A DNA stretch of 64,000 nt from a bacterium (GTDB lineage: Bacteria; Bacillota; Clostridia; Lachnospirales; Lachnospiraceae), in contig SFRL01000004.1 in NCBI GenBank assembly GCA_004562765.1, positions 1 to 64,000 of the forward strand. Reading direction: 5' to 3'. Position 1 is the first letter of the stretch; each line of letters begins with the position of its first letter. The translations under genes and the position numbers were made by a program. The notes below the pieces were generated by a model that was not told where the DNA came from, did no database searches, and saw only the letters and a program-made list of their open reading frames with translations. Below are positions 42,090-49,453 of this stretch, one piece after another.

Positions 42090-42666
42090 TTTCCACAACT
42101 GCATAATCTCCGGCAAAAACAATTCCCTTCATGCCCACACGTTCTGCCGCCTCCACATTCTCAGGACGGTCATCGATGAATACGCATTCCTGCGGCACCA
42201 GATCATAGGTCTCACACAACAGTTCATAGATGCGCGTATCCGGCTTGATGAGATGCACGTCAGAGGATACCATCACACCGTCAAAAAAATTCATATCATA
42301 ATGTTTCGGAAAATAGTCATAGAAATGATTGCAGGCATTGGAGAGCACATAGATATGGTAGCCTGCCTCACGGCAGCGGTGGCAGAATTCCTTTGCCCCC
42401 GCGATCGGGCGCATACAGATATCCCATTGTGCCACGCACTCCTTCAGTTTCGCATGCAGTTCCTTTGGCAGATGCTCCTTCGCCAGATCATAGCGCTGCT
42501 CATTTGTGATCTCGCCCCGGTCACCCATGAGCCAGATCTCACTCTCGAACAGATGCGTCAGGATCAGCTGCTTTTCTTCCTCTGTCTCGCATACTTTGTC
42601 TAAGATTACATGTGGATCATAGGACAGCAGTACATTTCCCATGTCCAGTATCACATTTTTTATCAT
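42076..42666 (-). CDS. HAD-superfamily phosphatase, YihX-like
   Basis: A 196-residue HAD hydrolase. The start at 42664-42666 (MIKNVILDMGNVLLSY) has AAAGGAG upstream. Motif I is ILDMGNVL; the second position after the nucleophile Asp is Gly-Asn, as in YihX-type glucose-1-phosphatases. Motif II is VLSNA, motif III includes KPD, and motif IV is CVFIDDRPENV. It overlaps no gene but starts 16 bases after the second HAD stop, so the two are co-transcribed. Substrate unknown. Confidence 0.88.
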   Translation of the reverse strand: MIKNVILDMGNVLLSYDPHVILDKVCETEEEKQLILTHLFESEIWLMGDRGEITNEQRYDLAKEHLPKELHAKLKECVAQWDICMRPIAGAKEFCHRCREAGYHIYVLSNACNHFYDYFPKHYDMNFFDGVMVSSDVHLIKPDTRIYELLCETYDLVPQECVFIDDRPENVEAAERVGMKGIVFAGDYAVVEKVVL

Positions 42667-42682
42667 CTCACAGTCTCCTTTC

Positions 42683-43357
42683 TCACACATCAGTGGATCT
42701 TCCATCCGGGCGCTCCAAATACTTCTTCACAGCAAACAGATCCGGCAGGACTGCTGTTGCCAGCGAACGTATCTCTTCGGTCGGACTTTTAAGATCCGGC
42801 ACCATGATCGCCGGAATTTCTGCCGCAGCAAGTGCCCGGATACCGTTATAGGAATCCTCCACGCCGAAGGCGCGCTTTGGCTCGACCCCCAGCACCGCGC
42901 ATGCCTTCAGAAAAATGTCCGGTTCCGGCTTGCTTCTTTGCACCATATCTCCGCAGATCACCGCATCAAAATAGGAGATCAGACCGCCATCGCGCAATTC
43001 CTGCTCCACAATCTCGCGTCTCGTGGATGAAGCAAGCGCCACCTTCTTATTATGCAATTGCAAAAATTTCAAAAGTTCCGCTGCACCTGCCTTCTTCGGC
43101 AGTCTGCCGCCGCCATAGCGGGTGTGGAACAGATCTGACATCTCTTTCTTGTAAGTGTCATAGGGAAAATCCGCCCCGTAATGCTCCAACATGATCGCGC
43201 GGCTCATCTCCCTTGTCGTGCCAAGGCAGGCATGACACTGTGATTCAATATCCGGAATACCGTATTTGTCCGCAACTTCCTTCCAGCATTCCACGACTTT
43301 GACCTCTGAATCAAAGATCACGCCATCCATATCAAACAGTACTGCATCAAAATCCAT
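42683..43357 (-). CDS. HAD-superfamily phosphatase or phosphomutase
   Basis: A 224-residue HAD protein of the beta-phosphoglucomutase/phosphoglycolate phosphatase group. Motif I is FDMDGVIFDSE, motif II ALASSTRREIV, motif III KPEPDIFLKA and motif IV FGVEDSYNGI. The second motif I Asp is kept, so it can be a phosphatase or mutase. The ATG at 43355-43357 is preceded by GGTG only, a weak site. Confidence 0.87.
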   Translation of the reverse strand: MDFDAVLFDMDGVIFDSEVKVVECWKEVADKYGIPDIESQCHACLGTTREMSRAIMLEHYGADFPYDTYKKEMSDLFHTRYGGGRLPKKAGAAELLKFLQLHNKKVALASSTRREIVEQELRDGGLISYFDAVICGDMVQRSKPEPDIFLKACAVLGVEPKRAFGVEDSYNGIRALAAAEIPAIMVPDLKSPTEEIRSLATAVLPDLFAVKKYLERPDGRSTDV

Positions 43358-43377
43358 CTTTTTCACCACATGCCAAA

Positions 43378-43397
43378 GGCAGACATTTCTGTCTGCC
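43378..43397 (-). terminator. Hairpin between alkyltransferase-like and HAD genes
   Basis: GGCAGACA (43378-43385) pairs with TGTCTGCC (43390-43397) around 4 bases, followed by TTTGG on the minus strand. A weak terminator or mRNA spacer hairpin. Confidence 0.5.
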
Positions 43398-43401
43398 TGA
43401 T

Positions 43402-43752
43402 CTACATCCTTTCCAATTCTTCTAATGCCAGTCTCGTCCACTGATATTTTTTCAGATCAACAACTCCATCCGGGCACGGGATCCCGTCTGCTTCCAGCAG
43501 TTCGATCTGACGGTTTCCGCCTCCGAACGCAAAAGCCGCCGACACTTCACCCATACGGTTTACCACACGATAACACGGGATCGCGTCCGGGTCCGGATTC
43601 ACGTGCAATGCATAGCCCACGACACGTGCCCAACGCCGGTTTCCCGCCAACGCTGCCACCTGCCCGTAAGTTGCCACTTTTCCGCGCGGGATCTGACGCA
43701 CGACTTCATAGATTTTTTCAAAAGAACTTTGTCTTTCGTCTCCGTCACACAC
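43402..43752 (-). CDS. MGMT-family alkyltransferase-like protein with PCYRV motif
   Basis: A 116-residue protein equal to the DNA-binding/active-site domain of O6-alkylguanine transferases. The preferred start is GTG at 43750-43752, nine bases from GGAGG; the ATG three codons earlier touches that site. Features are IPRGKVATYGQVA (helix-turn-helix with the arginine finger region RRWARVVGYALH) and IPCYRVVN. The methyl-accepting Cys is present, but the usual PCHRV reads PCYRV, changing the His of the proton relay. It may be an alkyltransferase-like damage sensor or a variant repair enzyme. Confidence 0.85.
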   Translation of the reverse strand: MCDGDERQSSFEKIYEVVRQIPRGKVATYGQVAALAGNRRWARVVGYALHVNPDPDAIPCYRVVNRMGEVSAAFAFGGGNRQIELLEADGIPCPDGVVDLKKYQWTRLALEELERM

Positions 43753-43869
43753 TGCAAGCATCCTCCGTTTATGGTATTCTTGGTTTTTTAGTATACCATT
43801 TCGAACGGAAAAAGCCAATATTTTTAGCAAGGCACCTATGCGTAATGGATCCGTCCAGAAACGCAATTG

Positions 43870-44055
43870 TCAATGTAGTATTCCCCTTTTGGGGGAGACT
43901 GCAGGGGGATGCCTGCAGTCCGTAAATAAATAAAAGTAAGCAAGACCCACATAACTGTCGGCTGCTCCGTAATAAACGGCGATCTTTCCAGATTCTGAGT
44001 CATGGATCGTTGCACACGGAAAGCATACGTTGGGCACAAAGCCGCGTCCATGCAA
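43870..44055 (-). pseudogene. C-terminal remnant of a GH130 phosphorylase
   Basis: The frame reads RGFVPNVCFPCATIHD and IAVYYGAADSYVGLAY, which is how GH130 mannoside phosphorylases end (VPNVVFPCG, YYGAADT). Only about 45 residues resemble the family. No other part of the gene exists nearby, and after VGLAYFYLFTD the frame drifts into a GC-rich inverted repeat (GACTGCAGG 43897-43905 / CCTGCAGTC 43912-43920). It is the relic of a lost glycoside phosphorylase gene. Confidence 0.7.
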
Positions 44056-44099
44056 TCAGCAGCCTGACGCTTATAGGTGAGCAGCCGACAATATACTAA

Positions 44100-44711
44100 C
44101 TAATGATCAAGAAATGCGAACGGCTCATCTTCGCAGCCGAGAAACTGCATCATCAGATACGCCCCGCGCAGCGAAACACGCTCGGTGTCAAGGATACGGC
44201 GAACCGTGTCCTTGTCGGCAAAGAGTACTTCAATATCCTCCGTGGACTCGGTGCCACGGTCTGAGATCTCCCCGGAGACGATGCCGAAGACTGCAGCACT
44301 CGTCTCGTCCGTAAACCCGGGACCCATAAAATAGGGCCGGCGATAGCGCGCCTCGCCTCCTGTGTATTCTGTGAAATCCAGTCCGGTTTCCTCCTTCATC
44401 TCCCGCGCGGCAGCCTGAGCCGGTGTCTCTCCCGCGTCCACAAGCCCCGCCGGAAGTTCGAAAATATACGCATCTAACGGATAACGATACTGCCGGATCA
44501 AAACAAGGCGCGGCTGAGGTTCATCCGTCACGGCATAGATCACGATTCCCTCTGCCTTCAATTCCTTGGTGCGAATCTTGATCTGCGCCTCGTCATTGCG
44601 AGATGCGAAATAATAATCGAAGTCTTTTCCCGTCCGGTCCACCGCATCAATGTGATACAGATTCAAAAAACGGTTGTCTGTCAGTTTTTGTACGTCTCTG
44701 CACTTTTTCAT
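44100..44711 (-). CDS. Nudix hydrolase, ADP-ribose pyrophosphatase type
   Basis: A 203-residue Nudix enzyme. The Nudix box starts GLVDAGETPAQAAAREMKEE and ends TGL, fully conserved (G-x5-E-x7-REMKEETGL). The N-terminal part with IRQYRYPLDAYIFELPAG is typical of ADP-sugar pyrophosphatases. The start ATG at 44709-44711 follows GGGTGG. It begins 18 bases after the phosphosugar mutase stop and is probably on the same transcript. Confidence 0.9.
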   Translation of the reverse strand: MKKCRDVQKLTDNRFLNLYHIDAVDRTGKDFDYYFASRNDEAQIKIRTKELKAEGIVIYAVTDEPQPRLVLIRQYRYPLDAYIFELPAGLVDAGETPAQAAAREMKEETGLDFTEYTGGEARYRRPYFMGPGFTDETSAAVFGIVSGEISDRGTESTEDIEVLFADKDTVRRILDTERVSLRGAYLMMQFLGCEDEPFAFLDH

Positions 44712-44729
44712 AATGACCACCCAAAAGTC

Positions 44730-46448
44730 CTATTCCGCCACCATGTCCTTTTTTAATGCCTCCAGTTTTGCAGCGGCATCAGAAAAAGATGTACCCTTCA
44801 CGCCAAAATAATATTTGATCTTCGGCTCGGTTCCGGAGGGACGCACACAGCACCATGCATTGTCCAAAATCTCATAATAAAGCACGTTTGAGGAAGGAAG
44901 TCCGGTCGCTGTCACTTCCCCTGTCACCATGTCTTTTCTGGTATCCTCTTTATAATCGCGCACAGCGAGCACCTGATGTCCGCCAAGTGTTTTCGGCGGA
45001 TTGTTTCTCGCGTCACTCATCATCTGCTGGATCTGGTTTGCACCGTCGATACCCTTCAGGGTCAGCGTTACCAGGCCTTCTTTGAAGTAACCGTATTTCT
45101 CATACATATCCACCATGGCATCCCACAGTGTCTTTCCCTGCAGCTTGTAAAACGCAGCCACCTCGCACAGCATCATGACCGCCACACAGGCATCCTTGTC
45201 ACGGGCATAGGTTCCGGCAAGACAACCATAACTCTCCTCCAGACCAAACACATAATTGTAGGTATGGTTCTGCTCAAAAAGCTTGATCTGCTCTCCGATG
45301 TATTTAAATCCTGTGAGCACTTCGATCAGCTTTACTCCATAATCCGCTGCGATCACCTTCGCCATATCCGTCGTCACGATCGTCTCCACCAGTGCCGGAT
45401 TCTGCGGCATTGTTCCGGTGGCTGTGCGCTCACGCAAAATGTATTCCGCGATCAGCATGCCGGACATATTTCCGGTGAAGCTGACGTATTCACCGGTCTT
45501 TGTATCCTTGGCATACACACCGAGACGGTCGGCATCCGGATCCGTCGCCAGCACGATGTCCGCATCCACCTCTTTTGCCAGTTCCAGCGCCAGTGTCCAT
45601 GCCTTCTCATCCTCGGGATTCGGATAGGCAACCGTCGGAAAAGCACCGTCGGGCAGTTCCTGCTCCTTCACCACATAGACATTTTCAAAACCCAGCTCCT
45701 TTAATACACGGCGTACCGGGAGATTTCCGGTTCCGTGGAGCGGCGTATATACAATGCGGATATCCTTTGCTGCCTTGCGGATCAGTTCCGGATGAATACT
45801 CTGTTTCTTTAACTGTTCCATGTACTTATCGTCAAGCTCTGCACCGATCGTCACATACAGACCTTTTTTCTCTGCTTCAGACTGGTCCATCGTCTTCACC
45901 TGTGAAAACTCCGTCACCTTTGCGACCTCGGCGAGAATATTTTTGTCGTGAGGAGGTGTGATCTGCGCACCGTCCTCCCAGTACACTTTATAACCGTTAT
46001 ACTCTCTGGGATTGTGACTGGCTGTGATGACGATTCCCGCAATACAGCCCAGCTCCCGCACCGCGAAGGACAGCTCCGGCGTCGGGCGCAGGCTCTCAAA
46101 GCGGTAGGTCTTGATCCCGTTTGCGTTCAGGCACAGCGCTGCCTCCGTTGCGAACTCCGGTGACATTCTCCGCGAGTCGTAGGCGATCGCCACTCCCTTT
46201 TCCTGTCCGCCGCAGGCAATGATATAGTTTGCAAGCCCCTGCGTCGCCTGGCGCACCGTATAGATATTCATGCGGTTGGTTCCCGCGCCGATCACGCCAC
46301 GCAGACCTCCTGTTCCAAACTCCAGCTGACGGTAGAAACGATCCTCGATCTCTGCCTCCTGCCCTTCAATCGCCAACAGTTCCTTTTTTGTGTCCTCATC
46401 AAAGTATGTATCCGTGCACCACTGTCTGTAGGCTTCCTTACAGCCCAT
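44730..46448 (-). CDS. Phosphoglucomutase/phosphomannomutase
   Basis: A 572-residue alpha-D-phosphohexomutase of the long PgcA type. The active serine loop is ITASHNPREYNGYKVY; the metal loop is ATDPDADRLGV; the sugar loop is GLEESYGC, and the C-terminal phosphate-binding loop is RPSGTEPKIKYY. It interconverts glucose-1-phosphate and glucose-6-phosphate, linking the upstream sucrose/raffinose enzymes to glycolysis. Start has AGGAGG upstream. Its own promoter and leader terminator lie just upstream. Confidence 0.93.
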   Translation of the reverse strand: MGCKEAYRQWCTDTYFDEDTKKELLAIEGQEAEIEDRFYRQLEFGTGGLRGVIGAGTNRMNIYTVRQATQGLANYIIACGGQEKGVAIAYDSRRMSPEFATEAALCLNANGIKTYRFESLRPTPELSFAVRELGCIAGIVITASHNPREYNGYKVYWEDGAQITPPHDKNILAEVAKVTEFSQVKTMDQSEAEKKGLYVTIGAELDDKYMEQLKKQSIHPELIRKAAKDIRIVYTPLHGTGNLPVRRVLKELGFENVYVVKEQELPDGAFPTVAYPNPEDEKAWTLALELAKEVDADIVLATDPDADRLGVYAKDTKTGEYVSFTGNMSGMLIAEYILRERTATGTMPQNPALVETIVTTDMAKVIAADYGVKLIEVLTGFKYIGEQIKLFEQNHTYNYVFGLEESYGCLAGTYARDKDACVAVMMLCEVAAFYKLQGKTLWDAMVDMYEKYGYFKEGLVTLTLKGIDGANQIQQMMSDARNNPPKTLGGHQVLAVRDYKEDTRKDMVTGEVTATGLPSSNVLYYEILDNAWCCVRPSGTEPKIKYYFGVKGTSFSDAAAKLEALKKDMVAE

Positions 46449-46469
46449 TTTCTATTTCCTCCTAAGATA

Positions 46470-46504
46470 AAAAAATTCAGCGCGCAGTCATCTACTACGC
46501 GCTG
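46470..46504 (-). terminator. Leader terminator (possible attenuator) in front of the mutase gene
   Basis: On the minus strand CAGCGCG-N13-CGCGCTG (46504 down to 46478) is followed by AATTTTTTT, then the ribosome site and start of the mutase. It sits between that gene's promoter and its start codon, so it ends transcripts before the gene unless relieved. Confidence 0.7.
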
Positions 46505-46508
46505 GGCG

Positions 46509-46552
46509 ACTTCAGCTAACTGAAGTATACATTTTAGCTTTAATTAAGTCAA
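46509..46552 (-). promoter_or_regulatory. Mutase promoter with overlapping 18-bp palindrome
   Basis: Minus-strand TTGACT (46547-46552) and TATACT (46524-46529), 17-base spacer. The perfect palindrome ACTTCAG-N4-CTGAAGT (46509-46526) covers the end of the -10 and the expected start of transcription, a likely repressor site. Confidence 0.72.
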
Positions 46553-46612
46553 TGATCACTTTAATTTTACCGAATTTTGTTATTATCACTCAAAATCACT
46601 TGATATATTTGT

Positions 46613-46640
46613 TAAAAAGTCACATTCCTACCGTGACCTT
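46613..46640 (-). terminator. Terminator of the raffinose/sucrose operon
   Basis: AGTCAC (46618-46623) and GTGACC (46633-46638) pair around a 9-base loop that includes the stop of the GH13 gene; TTTTTAAC follows on the minus strand. Confidence 0.65.
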
Positions 46641-48466
46641 TTCACCCAATAAAATCCATGAGGCTGCAGAACAGGATCACGCAGTTCCATTTGCGTACCT
46701 GTCAGAAGATCCGTAAACATTCCATCCTCCTGCATCCACGCAGTCTGCTCACCGCCGCTGAAATTGAAAATGCCAAAAAAACGCTCCCCGCTTTTTTCAC
46801 GCATAATGCAAAGAATGGAATCATTATGCACATCATAAGTATACACATTTGCATTGGCATCAAACACCGGCTCCTTCGCGCGGATCTTCTCCAGCATCCG
46901 AAGCGTTAAAAACAGTTTCCCCTGCACACTTTCCTTGTCTTTCCGCCGCTTTGCCAGATCCCACCGGAATGCTCCCCGGTGCACATAACGCGAATCCGAT
47001 ACCTTATCCCCGTCTTCCCTGTAAGAGTAATCATTGAGCTGACCGATCTCATCACCGCTGTAGAGCATCGGAATACCGGACTGTGTAAACATGTATGCAT
47101 GCAGCATCAGATCCTGCCGGATCGCCTCTTCCAACGCTTCCTGATCACCGTTTCCAAGCGCCTGTTCGATGCCACACATGGAAGCTGTCGTTCCGCAGAA
47201 CCTCGCATCCTTTGTAATCGGATCATCATTATACAACTCACCACAGCTGGTGCTGCCTGCGATCCGTCCGGTAAAATAGTCATTCAGATACTGCTTGTGG
47301 GGCACTTCCTTCATCCCCCACTGCTTCAATGTAGCATAATCCAGTCCCCACCCGATATCATCATGGCAGCGCAGATAATTCAAAAACGTATATGCACCCG
47401 GCAGACGGTTTACAATGTCCATCTGGCGTCGTAAAAGTCTGGTGTCACCCGTTGCCACACTGTTCCATGTCGTTGCCATCGTTGTCACATTATAGAGCAT
47501 ATGACATTCCGGCTTTTCCACTGTTCCGAAATACGGAACCACCTTTTCCGGCTCCATCACAACCTCTCCAAGAAGCACGACTGCAGGGCAGACGATCTCT
47601 CCGATCATGCGCATCATACGGACAATGGTGTGTACCTGCGGAAGGTTTCTGCAGCTCGTTCCAATCTCCTTCCAGATGTACGGCACCGCGTCAATACGGA
47701 TCACATCCATCCCCTGATTTGCCAGGTACAGGAAGTTGTACATCATCTCGTTGAACACCCGGGGATTCGCATAGTTCAGATCCCACTGATACGGGTAGAA
47801 GGTTGTCAGCACATAGTGTCCGATCTCCGGCAGATAGGTAAAGTTTCCGGGGGCCGTTGTCGGAAATACCTGCGGAACAGATTTTTCATATTCCAGCGGG
47901 ATGCGGTCGCTATCGTAAAAGAAATAGCGGCTCATATACTCGCCCTCGCCTGCTGCCGCGCGGCGTGCCCACTCATGATCCTCCGAGGTATGGTTCATCA
48001 CAAAATCCATGCATAGGTTCATGCCCCTTTCATGGCACGAATCCGCCAGCGTCGCCAGATCATCCATCGTCCCGAGATCCGGACGCACCTTTCTGAAATC
48101 TGACACCGCATAACCGCCGTCAGACCGTCCCTTCGGTGTGTCCAGAAACGGCATCAGATGAATACAGTTGACATTGCAGTCAGACAGATAGGAAAGCTTT
48201 TTCTGCACACCTTTCAGATCTCCCGCGAAATTGTCAATATAGAGCATCATTCCCAGCATGTCACTTCGCTTAAACCAGTCCGGGTTCTGTTCGCGCTGTT
48301 TATCTCTGCGCTTTAATGATGCCTTCCGCTCAGTGTAAAAACGGAACAGATTGTCGCACAGCTCCGCAAACATGGAATCATTTCCATATAGCTCCATATA
48401 GAGCCATCTCAATTCGTCATGATGCTTCTGCAATCTCTTCTGAAATATTTCATCTGCTTTAGGCAT
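46628..48466 (-). CDS. Amylosucrase-like glycoside hydrolase, GH13
   Basis: A 612-residue alpha-amylase-superfamily enzyme of the amylosucrase type (GH13 subfamily 4): helical N-terminal domain (1-85), then the barrel. Visible family motifs are MLYIDNFAGDLKGV, HLMPFLDTPKGRSDGGYAVS, LCMDFVMNHTSEDHEWA, the nucleophile segment VIRIDAVPYIWK, acid/base LLGEVVM and RCHDDIGWG. There is no signal peptide. Amylosucrases transfer glucose from sucrose to glucan or hydrolyse sucrose. In this operon it would use sucrose released from raffinose. Confidence 0.87.
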   Translation of the reverse strand: MPKADEIFQKRLQKHHDELRWLYMELYGNDSMFAELCDNLFRFYTERKASLKRRDKQREQNPDWFKRSDMLGMMLYIDNFAGDLKGVQKKLSYLSDCNVNCIHLMPFLDTPKGRSDGGYAVSDFRKVRPDLGTMDDLATLADSCHERGMNLCMDFVMNHTSEDHEWARRAAAGEGEYMSRYFFYDSDRIPLEYEKSVPQVFPTTAPGNFTYLPEIGHYVLTTFYPYQWDLNYANPRVFNEMMYNFLYLANQGMDVIRIDAVPYIWKEIGTSCRNLPQVHTIVRMMRMIGEIVCPAVVLLGEVVMEPEKVVPYFGTVEKPECHMLYNVTTMATTWNSVATGDTRLLRRQMDIVNRLPGAYTFLNYLRCHDDIGWGLDYATLKQWGMKEVPHKQYLNDYFTGRIAGSTSCGELYNDDPITKDARFCGTTASMCGIEQALGNGDQEALEEAIRQDLMLHAYMFTQSGIPMLYSGDEIGQLNDYSYREDGDKVSDSRYVHRGAFRWDLAKRRKDKESVQGKLFLTLRMLEKIRAKEPVFDANANVYTYDVHNDSILCIMREKSGERFFGIFNFSGGEQTAWMQEDGMFTDLLTGTQMELRDPVLQPHGFYWVKRSR

Positions 48467-49439
48467 TGTTCTTTCCTCCCCGCGAAGCGATCAGTGCACG
48501 GATCTCCTCCTCGGACGGCATCACACGAAGTGCTCCTTTTCTGGTCGTAATGAGCGATGCGCCTGCATTGGCAAATGTTAAAAGCTCCCGCAGATCATTC
48601 TCCGTAAGTGCCTCCAAACCATGATCCAGTACATAATTTAATGCGCATCCTTCAAACGTATCCCCTGCTCCGGTCGTCTCGATCGTATGCTCCTGCAAAT
48701 ACGGCGCTGACTCCACTACCAGATCCCTGTAATAAGCCCTGCTGCCATCCTTTCCCAATGTCACAAAGATCAGCGGAATGTCATAGCTTCTTCGCAGAGT
48801 CTCAACACCCTTCGTATAGTCATCTGTTCCGGTCATAAATTCCAGCTCATTGTCCGAGATCTTTAAAATATCACACCATGACAGTCCGTAGGCGATCTCC
48901 GCACGTGCATCCTCCAGAGAGTTCCACAGCGGCTCCCGCAGATTCGGATCAAAGGAGATCAAAAGGCCCGCATCCTTTGCCACACACAGCGCATGTCTGG
49001 TCGCCTCCCGTACACCGGGATGTGTCGAGGAGAGTGTACCGAAATGAAAGATCTTTCCCGAACGGATCACATCCTCCATGACTTCTTCTTTTTTCAACAT
49101 CATGTCTGCACCGGGATTGCGGTAAAAGCTGAACTCACGGTCTCCATCCGGCTGTGTATGCACAAATGCAAGAGTCGTCGGTACCGTTTTGTCAAACAGA
49201 AGATTCTGCACATCCGTGCCGCTCTCCGCTACCGTCTGAGCCAGCATATGACCGAAATTGTCATCTCCGACCTTTCCGATAAACGCCGTCTTTTTTCCCA
49301 GCTTATTTAACATCGCCAGCACATTGCAGGGTGCGCCGCCGGGATTTGCCTCCAGCATCGGATTACCCTGTGCGCTGACACCATTTTCCGTAAAATCAAT
49401 CAAAAGCTCTCCGAGTGCCACCACATCATATTTTTTCAT
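48459..49439 (-). CDS. scrK: Fructokinase, PfkB family
   Basis: A 326-residue ribokinase-fold sugar kinase. N-terminal VVALGELLIDFTENG, LEANPGGAPCNVLAML and KVGDDNFGHML are substrate-binding signatures of fructokinases; the C-terminal TTGAGDTFEGC holds the catalytic Asp. It phosphorylates fructose set free by the GH32 or GH13 enzyme. Start has AAAGGAGG. It overlaps the GH13 gene by 8 bases. Confidence 0.93.
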   Translation of the reverse strand: MKKYDVVALGELLIDFTENGVSAQGNPMLEANPGGAPCNVLAMLNKLGKKTAFIGKVGDDNFGHMLAQTVAESGTDVQNLLFDKTVPTTLAFVHTQPDGDREFSFYRNPGADMMLKKEEVMEDVIRSGKIFHFGTLSSTHPGVREATRHALCVAKDAGLLISFDPNLREPLWNSLEDARAEIAYGLSWCDILKISDNELEFMTGTDDYTKGVETLRRSYDIPLIFVTLGKDGSRAYYRDLVVESAPYLQEHTIETTGAGDTFEGCALNYVLDHGLEALTENDLRELLTFANAGASLITTRKGALRVMPSEEEIRALIASRGGKNNA

Positions 49440-49453
49440 TGAAATCTCCTCCT

